Part shown: one piece after another, positions 14,997 to 26,717 of the stretch | Layout: every line of letters begins with the position of its first letter | Numbering within the stretch: the first letter of the stretch is position 1 | Assembly: GCA_045595395.1 (NCBI GenBank) | Contig: JAZOAH010000028.1 | Coordinates: forward strand, 222,921-286,920 | DNA from: CAKSHC01 sp045595395 | GTDB taxonomy: Bacteria > Bacillota > Clostridia > Oscillospirales > UMGS1783 | Length of the DNA: 64,000 nt | Direction of reading: 5' to 3' | Program-made: the position numbers and the translations under genes | The notes under the pieces: model-generated | What the model saw: the letters and a program-made list of their open reading frames with translations, nothing else | Told to the model about the DNA's origin: nothing | Databases searched by the model: none

Positions 14997-17900
14997 CACT
15001 CGCCACCACCTTTCTTTCCAATTCGCTGCCGCTGTATTTTTCGTAGCGACGCACCTGTCCATGCCCCTCTTCAAAGGCGCAGACAGCCGCATAGTCACAG
15101 TACTTACATCCGATATTCGTCTTGCCGCGCATCAAGGGCGCCGGCGTCACATCGCCATACAACAATTCCTGACCCAGCTTTCCGATCAGGCCGATCAGAT
15201 GCTCCTGTAACGCAGCAAAGCCACGCTCGGGAATGAGTTTTCCTGTCAGTTTTTCGTCTTTGCCTATGTGGGCATCGATAAACCGCCCTTTCAGTTCCCT
15301 TTCCATAGCGGCTAACACCTTCGCATCATTGACCAAAAGCCCGTTTTGCGCTCCCTGCCTGGCCAGTGACTCAACCAACTCCTCTTCCTTCGGCAACGCC
15401 TTGCCGGCCTTTACGCTATAAAACTGCTGCTTAGCCGGATAGTACAGCACACCGGCCGGACGCAAGGCCAAGCCATAGCGCTCGCCGCCGTTTTCCATTA
15501 ACGAGAACAAATACAGCAGCATCTGGGCGGCATAGCCGTTGTAGATATCTTCAAAATCAAAGGTTTTCAGACCCGTTTTATAATCGACGATGCGCAGAAA
15601 ACGACCGGCATCCGTTTGCATGCTGTCGACTCGGTCGATCGAGCCCTCGACCCGCAGACTGCCGCCCTCAAACTCGATGCGAATCGGCTCGATTGCGCCG
15701 CCCTGCTCGATCTTAAGCTCAAAGTCCTTGGCACGGAAGGCCGATTGTTCAAACTCGTCACACAACCGATCGATCAGTTCATGCACCGTTTCACGGATGC
15801 GGCCAAACAGATAGAGAAACCGTGCCGAGCGCCGGCCACCGAAATACCCTTGCAGATACGATTCCATGCGCTCATCCACCTGACGGTAGACCTCGTCACG
15901 GTCCTCCTCCCACATGGGCGTGCGGTTATCCCGAGCATAACTGCCCAGCACCTTTTCCATGATATCATGAACAAAACTGCCCAGCTCCCTGACCGATAAC
16001 TCGGCTCGCTCGACCGGTTTCAGACGCAGGACATATTTACAGAAATACTTGAACCGACAGCCGGTCAGAGCATCCAAACTGGTGGGCGAAACCGCCAGGC
16101 CCTCACCCCGTATGCGGTGCTCAAGCACCGCCGAATGGGCGATATCACGCTGACCGATCTCCCGCGCCTGACGGGCCAAGGCCAGACGGTCACGGTAATA
16201 GGGCTGCTGCTCAAAATAGGAAAGCAAGCCCTCGTCGGCAAAGCCACCGGCGACCAACCGCTCAAAGGCCGCCGTGCGATCTCTTGGCTGATCGTTGCCG
16301 ACCGACAGCAAGACCTTGGGGAACAACTGCCGCACCTGATCGAAAAATTCCGACGGCTGGACCGCCTCATGGTCGTCGCCCAGCTGATGATAGGACAAAA
16401 AGAGCTTTTCGGTGGGCATGGTAAAGGCCAGATAGGCGTAAAACCACTCGTCCCGACCGCCTGCACTTTCCTCCCAATCGACCCCGACCGACTGCAGGCT
16501 TTCACGGTCGCTGTCATTGACCAGTTCCGGGTCGTTCACGGTAGCCGGGAAGATTCCGGCATTGACGCCCAACACAAAAACGGCACGGCGGCCGACGGTA
16601 CGTACATGATCGACCCGACCGGTCAGCACCTCATCGACCGAGGTGGGGATGCGACCGATATCGTAACTGCCCAGCGCACAGGCCCAAAGCTGACGGAAGG
16701 TGTCGGCATCGGTCGGCATATCGCCCGCCGCCCCGTACAGCGCATCCAAGGCCTTGCCGATGATCTCCCACGTCTGCTCACATTCCTGCGCCTGAGCGTG
16801 GTCGCCCTGGCGGTCAAGCAGTACCGTCTGTTCGCCCAGGCGGTCGGCCACGCCGGTCGATTCCATATACTCATACAAGGCTCGGCAAACATCGCCGACC
16901 GTTCCCTTGAGTGCTTGTTTGATCGTCAAGATCGGTTCGATGATACGGGCACGATCGGCGTTGATATCGGCCAAGCGTTGCCTCGACTGTTCGGTGATCT
17001 CTTTGGTAAAGCCGTCGGGATGATCGACAAAATCCTTAAACCAACAGCCGGGCAGCGGCTCCCATACGGCACAATAGCGCTGCATACGACCCAATGCGGC
17101 ATCGTCCAACGGGGTCAGACCTGTTTTGATATGGGTCAGCACATCCTCGGTGGTGAAATCATCGGCGGCAATATCCAGCGCCGTACTGAGCAAAAGTGCC
17201 AGCGGCTTGACCTGGATGCGGGTGCGTTTATCGGTAAAGACCGAGATGCCGTGCATCTCAAAAACACTGTCCAGCACGCCCTTGTATCCGTTCTCATCCC
17301 GACACAGCACGGCGATCTCTCCGTCCCGATAGCCCATACGGCGCAACGCTGCGATCTGCCCGGCGGCATACTCGGCCTCATCAAAGTTGTCGGCAGCGGC
17401 ATGCAGCACGATGGCATCGGTATCTTCTTCATAGGCGGGGGCTTGTTGCATAAACAGATGGTGGCGCAGATGCTCGAGCGCAGCATCACCCTGCGGCTGA
17501 TCGACACGCTGCGTCTGCACCGTCACACCCCGGCTATCGGCCAGGCGGCGCAGTTGCTCCATGGTGCGCAGCGGACGGGCAAAGACCGACTCACGCTCGG
17601 CCTCGGCCTGTCGGGTATCGGCAGGAAAGGCAAAGGTCATCTCACAGTCGGCCATCAACCGACCGAGCAGTCCCAGTTCGGCGGCCGAAAAATAGTAAAA
17701 GCCGTCTACATAGATACGGTAACCGGCAAATACCGCCTCTTCTTGTAACAAGGCGGCCGCCTGTTCCTGTTCGTCTCCGGCAAAATCCCGCTCTTCCATC
17801 ATGGCACGGTACTGACCGACGATCATGGCCAGTTCCGATAGCTTGTCCCGTCGGACGCCCAGCGACTGGGCGGCGGCTTCCAACTGTTCCGGGGTGACGC

Positions 17901-18282
17901 AGGAGCGGCGCATCTGCTCATCGACCCGACACAGCTGGGTAACAAACCCTTCGGTCAGGCGAGCCGACGCATAAAAGCGCAACTGGTCACGCAGTTTAGT
18001 AAAGGCACGCAGCATGACCACGGCACGCACGGCCGAATCGGGCTGGCGATCCAAACTGCGGCCGCAAGCGATCATGACACGGCGGGCCAGTCTTTTGAAA
18101 CTGACCACCTCGGCACGGCCGCCAAAGCCCTGCGGGCGCAGCTGCATAAGCCGATGCTCGGCATGCACGGTAAACTGCTCGGGCACAAGCAGCAAGCAGG
18201 GTCTTCCCTGCGCCGCATCCTCGACAAAGGCCCGATACAACTGTTGCCGATGCTCCAGATGTCCTAAAAGAAAACGGATCAT
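14986..18282 (-). CDS. addB: AddB, nuclease/Chi-recognition subunit of AddAB
   Basis: 1098 residues, close to but a little below the usual length. It has the inactive helicase-like core and a C-terminal RecB-family nuclease (LRIVDYKTGLKTFDF, near residue 900). Iron-sulfur cysteines are present: one in TGCRFKYFC near residue 740 and the C-x2-C-x5-C set GCKYCDYAAVC near 1058-1068. The N-terminus reads FLLGHLEHRQQLYRAF where other Firmicute AddB proteins carry a Walker A (GxxGSGKT), so ATP binding there appears lost. GGAGGGTGTC precedes the ATG at 18282. It is first in the addBA operon. Confidence 0.92.
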   Translation of the reverse strand: MIRFLLGHLEHRQQLYRAFVEDAAQGRPCLLLVPEQFTVHAEHRLMQLRPQGFGGRAEVVSFKRLARRVMIACGRSLDRQPDSAVRAVVMLRAFTKLRDQLRFYASARLTEGFVTQLCRVDEQMRRSCVTPEQLEAAAQSLGVRRDKLSELAMIVGQYRAMMEERDFAGDEQEQAAALLQEEAVFAGYRIYVDGFYYFSAAELGLLGRLMADCEMTFAFPADTRQAEAERESVFARPLRTMEQLRRLADSRGVTVQTQRVDQPQGDAALEHLRHHLFMQQAPAYEEDTDAIVLHAAADNFDEAEYAAGQIAALRRMGYRDGEIAVLCRDENGYKGVLDSVFEMHGISVFTDKRTRIQVKPLALLLSTALDIAADDFTTEDVLTHIKTGLTPLDDAALGRMQRYCAVWEPLPGCWFKDFVDHPDGFTKEITEQSRQRLADINADRARIIEPILTIKQALKGTVGDVCRALYEYMESTGVADRLGEQTVLLDRQGDHAQAQECEQTWEIIGKALDALYGAAGDMPTDADTFRQLWACALGSYDIGRIPTSVDEVLTGRVDHVRTVGRRAVFVLGVNAGIFPATVNDPELVNDSDRESLQSVGVDWEESAGGRDEWFYAYLAFTMPTEKLFLSYHQLGDDHEAVQPSEFFDQVRQLFPKVLLSVGNDQPRDRTAAFERLVAGGFADEGLLSYFEQQPYYRDRLALARQAREIGQRDIAHSAVLEHRIRGEGLAVSPTSLDALTGCRFKYFCKYVLRLKPVERAELSVRELGSFVHDIMEKVLGSYARDNRTPMWEEDRDEVYRQVDERMESYLQGYFGGRRSARFLYLFGRIRETVHELIDRLCDEFEQSAFRAKDFELKIEQGGAIEPIRIEFEGGSLRVEGSIDRVDSMQTDAGRFLRIVDYKTGLKTFDFEDIYNGYAAQMLLYLFSLMENGGERYGLALRPAGVLYYPAKQQFYSVKAGKALPKEEELVESLARQGAQNGLLVNDAKVLAAMERELKGRFIDAHIGKDEKLTGKLIPERGFAALQEHLIGLIGKLGQELLYGDVTPAPLMRGKTNIGCKYCDYAAVCAFEEGHGQVRRYEKYSGSELERKVVASDET

Positions 18283-18309
18283 GACACCCTCCGACAATTT
18301 TTATAATTT

Positions 18310-18338
18310 ATTATACCACCGATACCTTGAAAAAGCAA
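18310..18338 (-). promoter_or_regulatory. Promoter of addBA
   Basis: Minus strand: TTGCTT, 17 bases, TATAAT. Its -35 (18333-18338) abuts the -35 of the tsaE promoter. Confidence 0.82.
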
Positions 18339-18355
18339 ATAGGCTTTGTTATACT
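18327..18355 (+). promoter_or_regulatory. Promoter of the tsaE operon
   Basis: TTGAAA, 17 bases, TATACT. It lies back to back with the addBA promoter without a single base between the two -35 boxes. Confidence 0.85.
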
Positions 18356-18380
18356 ATACAATGAGTGAGGAGGCGACAGC

Positions 18381-18815
18381 ATGACCTATATTTCACAAAG
18401 CCCTATGCAGACCACGGCATTGGCCGAACAATTTGCACAGACCCTCAAGGGGGGCGAATTTCTTGCCTTTTACGGCGATCTGGGCGCCGGCAAGACTCGG
18501 TTTATCGCCGGTATCGCCAAGGCCTTCGGCTGCATCGACCATGCCTCCAGCCCCACCTTTGCCATCGTAAATTTCTATCGTGGCCCAAAACCCTTGTGCC
18601 ATTTTGATATGTATCGCATCGACGCCGACTCCCTGGAGGACACCGGCTTTTACGATTATATGGATCAGGGCGTGACCATTGCCTGCGAGTGGTGCGAAAA
18701 CATTGCCAGTGAGATCCCTCACGATGCCATTCGCATCACCATCGAAAAGGGCCAAGAGCCCGACACCCGCATCATCCGCATCGAAGGAGGCACTTATGAA
18801 AATACTGGCCATTGA
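18381..18815 (+). CDS. tsaE: TsaE, ATPase for tRNA t6A37 synthesis
   Basis: 144 residues with Walker A GDLGAGKT at 32-39, SSPTFAIVNFY (switch region) and CHFDMYRID, all typical of TsaE. It is the ATPase that assists TsaB-TsaD in moving threonylcarbamoyl to A37 of ANN-decoding tRNAs. GAGGAGG lies upstream of the ATG. The start of tsaB lies 20 bases inside its 3' end. tsaD and rimI, which often complete this cluster, are not here. Confidence 0.93.
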   Translation: MTYISQSPMQTTALAEQFAQTLKGGEFLAFYGDLGAGKTRFIAGIAKAFGCIDHASSPTFAIVNFYRGPKPLCHFDMYRIDADSLEDTGFYDYMDQGVTIACEWCENIASEIPHDAIRITIEKGQEPDTRIIRIEGGTYENTGH

Positions 18816-19515
18816 TTGCTGCTCCAGTTCCTGCAGCGCCGCTGTCATGGATGAGGAGCGGCTGCTCTCCCTCTCTCTGCTCGATTGCGGTCTGGGTCAC
18901 AGCAAGACCATCCTTGTTCAGATCGATCAGGTGCTCGGCAATGCCGGACTGACGCGCAAGGATATTGACTATATTGCCACCACCGTCGGCCCCGGCTCTT
19001 TTACCGGCATCCGCATCGGGGTATCGACCGCTAAGGGACTGGCCCAGTCGACCGGCATCGGCTTGATCCCCCTTTCGACCATGGATGCACTGGCCTATAA
19101 CAGCGCCGCACCCGACGGCACGGTCATTGCCTGCGTGCTCGATGCCAGACGGCAGCAGGTCTACAATGCCCTGTTTGAAATGCGAGGCGGCAGACCCGAA
19201 CGTCTGTGCGAGGATCGTGCGCTGGCCATCGAAGAGTTGGGCGAGGAACTGGCCGTCAAAAACAAGCCCGTCCTTTTTGTGGGCGACGGTGCCGCCCTGT
19301 GCTATGACCGTCTGTGCGGCACCTTGGATTGTCGCAAAGCCCCCGCCAATCTCATCGCCGCTTCGGCCGCTTCGGCCGCTTTGGCTGCGCACGAGGCCGC
19401 CTATTCTTGTAACTTCCGCCCGACCAGTTGCCACGACCTGACACCGGTGTATCTGCGCCGCCCTCAGGCCGAACGGGAACGGCTCGAGCGTTTAAAGATG
19501 GAGGAGAAAGCATGA
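18796..19515 (+). CDS. tsaB: TsaB, scaffold subunit for tRNA t6A37 synthesis
   Basis: 239 residues. Actin-like (ASKHA) fold: MKILAIDCCSSSCSAAVMD at the start, VGPGSFTGIRIGVSTAKGLA, and the short C-terminal region with TPVYLRRPQAERERLERLK. TsaB is catalytically inactive but dimerises with TsaD, which it stabilises. GAAGGAGG inside tsaE precedes the ATG at 18796; I chose this start because it gives the conserved beta strand. It overlaps rpiB by ATGA. Confidence 0.93.
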   Translation: MKILAIDCCSSSCSAAVMDEERLLSLSLLDCGLGHSKTILVQIDQVLGNAGLTRKDIDYIATTVGPGSFTGIRIGVSTAKGLAQSTGIGLIPLSTMDALAYNSAAPDGTVIACVLDARRQQVYNALFEMRGGRPERLCEDRALAIEELGEELAVKNKPVLFVGDGAALCYDRLCGTLDCRKAPANLIAASAASAALAAHEAAYSCNFRPTSCHDLTPVYLRRPQAERERLERLKMEEKA

Positions 19516-19970
19516 AACTTATTATCGGTAACGACCACGCCGGCGTCAATCTCAAAAAGGCTATCGTGAATCATCTGCAAGAACTCGGCCACCAGATCAA
19601 GGACATCGGCATCGCCGCAGGCGAGAGAGCCGACTATCCCGATGTGGCCGAAACATTGGCCCTTGCCATAGCGGACAAGCAGTACGAGCTGGGTATCCTG
19701 GTCTGCGGCACCGGCATCGGCATGTCCATGGCCGCCAACCGTGTCAGCGGTGTACGTGCCGCCGCCACCTCTTCGGCCTTCGGCGCTAAATACACCCGTG
19801 CCCATAACAATGCCAACGTGCTCTGCCTGGGCGAGCGTATCTTGGGCGAGGGCGAGGCGCTGGAGCTGGTCGACCTGTTTATCACCACCCCCTTTGACAC
19901 CGAAAATCCCCGCCACCAAAACCGCGTGGATAAGATCGACGCAATGGATAAGAAATATAAAGGAGAGTAA
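19512..19970 (+). CDS. rpiB: Ribose-5-phosphate isomerase B
   Basis: 152 residues, usual for RpiB/LacAB. MKLIIGNDHAGVNLKKAI begins the sugar-phosphate site, and LVCGTGIGMSMAANRVSGVRAA holds the catalytic Cys and anion-hole Gly residues; the H-N-N-A-N-V motif follows. It interconverts ribose-5-P and ribulose-5-P in the pentose phosphate pathway. Close relatives isomerise allose-6-P or galactose-6-P, but the single protein and GTGIGMS pattern favour RpiB. GGAGGAGAAAG precedes the ATG, in the end of tsaB. Confidence 0.92.
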   Translation: MKLIIGNDHAGVNLKKAIVNHLQELGHQIKDIGIAAGERADYPDVAETLALAIADKQYELGILVCGTGIGMSMAANRVSGVRAAATSSAFGAKYTRAHNNANVLCLGERILGEGEALELVDLFITTPFDTENPRHQNRVDKIDAMDKKYKGE

Positions 19971-19973
19971 CCC

Positions 19974-20603
19974 ATGGACAAGAACGTTCACATCATGGAC
20001 CACCCCCTCATCCAGCACAAGTTGGCCCTCATCCGCAACAAGGACACCGGTGTTAAGGAGTTTCGTGAGACCATTTCCGAGATCGCTACCCTGCTGTGCT
20101 ACGATGCCGCCCGCAACCTGCGCACCAAGGAGGTACTGGTCGAGACCCCGCTGACCACCGCCAAGTGCAACGTGTTGGCTGATAGTGTCGCCATCGTTCC
20201 CATCCTGCGTGCCGGACTGGGCATGGTCGACGGCATCCTCTCCCTGATCCCCAACGCCAAAGTCGGGCATATCGGCCTGTATCGTGATCCTCAGACCAAG
20301 CAGCCGGTCGAGTACTACTGCAAACTGCCCGATCATATTCAGGAGCGTGAGGTCTTTATCGTCGATCCGATGCTGGCCACCGGCGGCAGCGCCATTGCCG
20401 CCGTCCAGTTCCTCAAGAATTACGGCGCCAAAAAGATCAATTTCCTGTGCATTATCGCCGCTCCCGAGGGCCTGAATGCCCTGCATGAGGCTCATCCCGA
20501 TGTCGATATCTTCTGTGCCTCGCTGGACGAAAAACTCAACGATCACGCCTACATCGTCCCCGGCCTGGGTGATGCCGGCGACCGCATCTTCGGTACAAAA
20601 TGA
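19974..20603 (+). CDS. upp: Uracil phosphoribosyltransferase
   Basis: 209 residues, full length. It makes UMP from uracil and PRPP. Visible are the N-terminal HPLIQHKLALIRNKDTG, PILRAGLGMVDG, GLYRDPQT, the PRPP loop VDPMLATGGSA and the uracil-binding GLGDAGDRIFGTK end. AAAGGAGAG precedes the ATG, four bases after rpiB. The product is near ribose-5-phosphate metabolism, which may explain its place after rpiB. The stop overlaps the start of the alcohol dehydrogenase gene. Confidence 0.95.
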   Translation: MDKNVHIMDHPLIQHKLALIRNKDTGVKEFRETISEIATLLCYDAARNLRTKEVLVETPLTTAKCNVLADSVAIVPILRAGLGMVDGILSLIPNAKVGHIGLYRDPQTKQPVEYYCKLPDHIQEREVFIVDPMLATGGSAIAAVQFLKNYGAKKINFLCIIAAPEGLNALHEAHPDVDIFCASLDEKLNDHAYIVPGLGDAGDRIFGTK

Positions 20604-21721
20604 TGTTACCGATGCATTTTGATCTCTCGGCCGTCTGGCGCTGCGTCAGCGGCGAGGGCTGTGTCGCCCGTTCGGGTGATCTGCTCAAGGGATTTGGCTC
20701 GAAATATCTGATCGTCACCGGTAAGGCGGGCGCCAAGAAGAGCGGTGCACTCGACGATTTCCTCAAGGTCTTTGCCGAGCAGAAAATCGAATACCGCATC
20801 TTTGACGGCATCCCGCAAAATCCCCACGTTGACGACTGCGTCAAGGCAGTCCAATCCTGCGATATCATACCCGATGCAGTCCTCGGCATCGGTGGTGGCT
20901 CGGCCATGGACGCTGCCAAAACGGTGGCTGTCATTCTGGCCAACCCCACCATCAAGCCGGAGGATCTCTACGCCGGAAACTTCCCAAAGCCTCTGCCTAT
21001 CCTGACCTGCGACACCACCGCCGGCACCGGCAGCGGTGTCACCCGCTACTCGGTCATGGAAACAGGACACGGAGAAAGCATCAAAAAAGCCGGCTACGGC
21101 CACCCTTCTATCATGCCGTCGGTCAATTTTTGCGATCCTACGTATCTGCGAGCCCTGCCGATCCCGGTAGCGCAGTCCACCACCATTGACATCATGGCCC
21201 ACTGTATCGAGGCCTATTTCCATAAAAAGACCGGCGTTCTCCCCCGCACCTACGCCGCCGCCGGCCTGGAACTGCTCAAGGATAGCTTTGCCCGCCTGAT
21301 TCAAGGCCAATGCGACGATGCCGATCGGGAAAAGATCCTCTATGCCTCCCAACTCGGCGGCATGGCCATTGAACTGACCGGCACCTGCATGGGTCATTCT
21401 CAAAGCTACGGCATCACGGTGCAACTGGATATCCCGCACGGTTTTGCCTGCGGCTATACCCTCGGCGATTTTCTGCGTCTGCAGGCCACCGGCTATCCCG
21501 ATGAGGTGTCTTCGCTGCTGGCCCGTCTGGGCTTTGCCGATATTGACACCTTTGAGAAGACTGTTTATTCGGTGCTGCCGCCCCTGCCGCTGACGGCTAA
21601 GCAGATCGACTCGCTCGCCGCCGTCGGCGAGAAAAGCGGCCACATCTTCAATTCGGCCGTCCCCGGCACGCCGGAGTTATCCCGCATCTTTTATCAAAAC
21701 CTGGCCAAACGCTTTGCATAA
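20600..21721 (+). CDS. Iron-containing alcohol dehydrogenase family protein
   Basis: 373 residues, a group III (Fe-ADH) dehydrogenase. NAD(P)-binding GIGGGSAMDAAKTVAV and TTAGTGSGVTRYSV are intact. Metal ligands are visible as TIDIMAHCIEAY (Asp, His), GHSQSYG (His) and DIPHGFACGY (His). Family members act on short alcohols, diols, aldehydes or phosphonate intermediates; substrate cannot be inferred. It is last in the tsaE-tsaB-rpiB-upp transcript, starting within the upp stop (ATGA), an unusual position for this enzyme. Confidence 0.9.
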   Translation: MMLPMHFDLSAVWRCVSGEGCVARSGDLLKGFGSKYLIVTGKAGAKKSGALDDFLKVFAEQKIEYRIFDGIPQNPHVDDCVKAVQSCDIIPDAVLGIGGGSAMDAAKTVAVILANPTIKPEDLYAGNFPKPLPILTCDTTAGTGSGVTRYSVMETGHGESIKKAGYGHPSIMPSVNFCDPTYLRALPIPVAQSTTIDIMAHCIEAYFHKKTGVLPRTYAAAGLELLKDSFARLIQGQCDDADREKILYASQLGGMAIELTGTCMGHSQSYGITVQLDIPHGFACGYTLGDFLRLQATGYPDEVSSLLARLGFADIDTFEKTVYSVLPPLPLTAKQIDSLAAVGEKSGHIFNSAVPGTPELSRIFYQNLAKRFA

Positions 21722-21722
21722 A

Positions 21723-21752
21723 AAATAAGCCGTCTTTCGACGGCTTATTTTT
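21723..21752. terminator. Bidirectional terminator between the Fe-ADH gene and ymdB
   Basis: AATAAGCCGTC-TTTC-GACGGCTTATT with A and T runs on either side. Confidence 0.9.
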
Positions 21753-22515
21753 ATTGCTCGGATAGGGGGGTCATGCTCAGGCATTTGCCTGTTTTTTCGT
21801 CGGCCTCGATCACAACGCCGCACAGTGCACTCTCCCCTTCGGCCAATTCAAAGGGAATGGGAAGCTTGGTCAAAAAGCGGTCGATAACGATCTCCTTTTT
21901 GGCACCCAGCACCGAATCGACCACGCCGGTCATGCCGGCATCGGTCATATACCCGGTACCGCCGGGCAGGATCTGAGCGTCATTGGTCTGCACATGGGTG
22001 TGGGTGCCGACCAGGGCGGTGATCCGACCGTCGGCATAAAAGCCAAGGGCACGCTTTTCGCTGGTGGCCTCGGCATGAAAGTCGACCAATGTGATACGTC
22101 CCGCACCGTCCAGCAGACGGTCGAGCACCGTGAAAGGATTTTCAAGGGCATCCATAAAGGCGTTGCCCTGGAGATTGATAACGGTAACGGTATAGGCACC
22201 GCAGTCGATATCGACACGGCCGTGGCCGGGTGCGCTGTTTGGATAGTTGGCCGGGCGCAGGATGCGATCCTGCTCGTCAAGGAGAGGATGCATCTGCTTT
22301 TTGCCGAAGATATGATTGCCGCCGGTGAGAACATCGGCGCCGGCATCCAGCAACCCTTGGGCGGCGGCAGGCATGACGCCGTTGGTGGCGGTAGCGTTTT
22401 CGCAGTTGATAACGGTCAGATCGACTCCGTATTGGCGCTTGATACGAGGCAAAAGCCGAGCCACACAGTCGCAGCCGGGATTGCCCACGACATCACCGAT
22501 AAATAAGATCTTCAT
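21751..22515 (-). CDS. ymdB: YmdB-family metallophosphoesterase
   Basis: 254 residues of the TIGR00282/YmdB type. Metal site: GDVVGNPG (Asp8 at the start), ENATATNG, GGNHIFGKK, DFHAEATSEK and GTHTHVQTNDAQ with GTGYMTDAGMTG. In Bacillus, YmdB hydrolyses 2',3'-cyclic nucleotides and influences biofilm and sporulation decisions. It follows secA with a three-base gap and its AAGGAG overlaps the last secA codons, so the two are translationally linked. Confidence 0.92.
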   Translation of the reverse strand: MKILFIGDVVGNPGCDCVARLLPRIKRQYGVDLTVINCENATATNGVMPAAAQGLLDAGADVLTGGNHIFGKKQMHPLLDEQDRILRPANYPNSAPGHGRVDIDCGAYTVTVINLQGNAFMDALENPFTVLDRLLDGAGRITLVDFHAEATSEKRALGFYADGRITALVGTHTHVQTNDAQILPGGTGYMTDAGMTGVVDSVLGAKKEIVIDRFLTKLPIPFELAEGESALCGVVIEADEKTGKCLSMTPLSEQ

Positions 22516-22518
22516 TCC

Positions 22519-25230
<2,712 letters not shown>

Positions 25231-25257
25231 AATGGTCTCCTTAAACGTAGTCATTTT

Positions 25258-25286
25258 ATTATACAACTTTTTTGAGGCAGATTCAA
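25258..25286 (-). promoter_or_regulatory. Promoter of secA-ymdB
   Basis: Minus strand: TTGAAT, 17 bases, TATAAT. Confidence 0.82.
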
Positions 25287-25296
25287 TCCTAATTTA

Positions 25297-25325
25297 TTGA
25301 CATCCACCGACACATATCATAAAAT
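25297..25325 (+). promoter_or_regulatory. Promoter of trmL-rsmA
   Basis: TTGACA, 17 bases, TAAAAT. A TATAAT at 25329-25334 lies too far from this -35. Confidence 0.75.
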
Positions 25326-25352
25326 AATTATAATATGCTTTAGGAGAAATGT

Positions 25353-25838
25353 ATGTTTCATATCGTTTTAGTCGAACCCGAAATTCCGCAAAATACCGGC
25401 AACATCGCCCGCACCTGCGCCTGTACCGGCTCGGTGCTGCATCTGGTGCGCCCGCTCGGCTTTGCCATTGACGACCGCAAGCTCAAGCGTGCCGGCCTCG
25501 ATTATTGGCATGCGCTGGACATCCGCTATTATGATTCCTTGGCCGATTTTCTGGAGCAGCACAAGGACGATGAGCTGTTTTTCATGACCACCAAGGGCAA
25601 GCATATCCACAGCGATATTGCCTACCCCGACAATGCCTACCTTGTCTTCGGCAAGGAAACGGCGGGCCTGCCCGAGGATCTGCTGGCCCAGTACCCCGAG
25701 CGCTGCTGCCGCATCCCGATGGGCGGCGATCTGCGTTCGCTGAATTTGTCCAACTCGGCCGCCATCGTCGTCTACGAAGCCCTGCGCCAGCATGGCTATC
25801 CCAATCTGAAAACGGAGGGAAAACTGCTCTGTGAGTAA
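25353..25838 (+). CDS. trmL: tRNA (cytidine/uridine-34 2'-O-)methyltransferase TrmL
   Basis: 161 residues, a minimal SPOUT enzyme. MFHIVLVEPEIPQNTGNIARTC opens the fold; LVFGKETAGLP, IPMGGDLRSLNLSNSAAIVVYE form the trefoil-knot SAM site. TrmL methylates the wobble ribose of certain leucine tRNAs. AGGAG at 25342-25346 precedes the ATG. rsmA starts inside its last codons, so two RNA methyltransferases share one transcript. Confidence 0.93.
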   Translation: MFHIVLVEPEIPQNTGNIARTCACTGSVLHLVRPLGFAIDDRKLKRAGLDYWHALDIRYYDSLADFLEQHKDDELFFMTTKGKHIHSDIAYPDNAYLVFGKETAGLPEDLLAQYPERCCRIPMGGDLRSLNLSNSAAIVVYEALRQHGYPNLKTEGKLLCE

Positions 25839-26679
25839 CCGTTTGTGCGATCCGACCGTCATTCGCTCGATCATGAAGCGATACGGGTTTTCCTTTGATA
25901 AATCCTTGGGACAGAATTTCCTGATCGACGATGCCGTTCCGGCCGCCATTGCCGAGAGTGCCGGACTGAATGAGAACACCTGCGTGCTCGAGATCGGCCC
26001 GGGTATCGGCACGCTGACCTATGAACTGTGCCGCCGTGCCAAAAAAGTGCTGGCCATCGAGTTGGACAAGCGTTTAGCGCCCGTACTGGCCGAAACGATG
26101 GGCGAATTTGACAACTTTGTCCTGCATCTGGGGGATGCCATCAAGGTCGATCTGGCCGCTTTATGTCAAGAGCATTTCAGTGATGCGCCCTTTGTCGTCT
26201 GCGCCAACCTCCCTTATTATATTACCACCCCCATCATCATGCACCTGCTCGAATCGGGCCTTCCCGCCAAACAGATCACTGTTATGATCCAGCGGGAGGT
26301 GGCCGCCCGCTTTGATGCTGCGCCCGGCAGCCCCGACTACGGCGCTGTCACCGTTTCGGCCGACTATTACGCCAGAACCGAGCGGCATTTCGATGTCCCG
26401 CCCGAAGCCTTTATGCCGGCGCCCAAAGTCACCAGCACCGTCATCTCCTTCTCCCCTATTGACCCGCCGGTACAGCCGGCCGACCGTGACAAGATGTTCC
26501 GGGTCATCAAGGCCGCCTTTGCCCAGCGCAGAAAAACCCTCTGCAACACCCTATCCAACACCATGGGCCTGCCCAAGACACAGGTCGCCGCCATCATTGA
26601 AGACTGCGGATTTGATCCAAATGTGCGAGGAGAACGGCTTTCACTTGCAGATTTTGCGCAAATTTCCGATAAAATGTGA
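25831..26679 (+). CDS. rsmA: 16S rRNA dimethyladenosine transferase (KsgA/RsmA)
   Basis: 282 residues, starting with GTG at 25831. This start keeps the conserved N-terminus (LCDPTVIRSIMKRYGF, KSLGQNFLID); the next ATG would remove it. SAM-binding LEIGPGIGTLTYEL, acidic IELDKRL and GDAIKVDL, catalytic NLPYYITTP, and the C-terminal PAPKVTSTVISF and QRRKTLCNTLS are all present. It dimethylates two adjacent adenines near the 16S 3' end. GGAGG lies 12 bases before the GTG, slightly far, as expected for a coupled gene. Confidence 0.94.
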   Translation: MSNRLCDPTVIRSIMKRYGFSFDKSLGQNFLIDDAVPAAIAESAGLNENTCVLEIGPGIGTLTYELCRRAKKVLAIELDKRLAPVLAETMGEFDNFVLHLGDAIKVDLAALCQEHFSDAPFVVCANLPYYITTPIIMHLLESGLPAKQITVMIQREVAARFDAAPGSPDYGAVTVSADYYARTERHFDVPPEAFMPAPKVTSTVISFSPIDPPVQPADRDKMFRVIKAAFAQRRKTLCNTLSNTMGLPKTQVAAIIEDCGFDPNVRGERLSLADFAQISDKM

Positions 26680-26717
26680 ATTTTTAGAAAAGAAAATGAA
26701 TTTTTTAAGGAAATTAC

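Noticed and set aside
16117..17748. 543-codon open frame on the plus strand opposite addB
   Set aside because: It lies wholly antisense to addB, has no ribosome site or recognisable domain, and arises from GC-rich codon bias.
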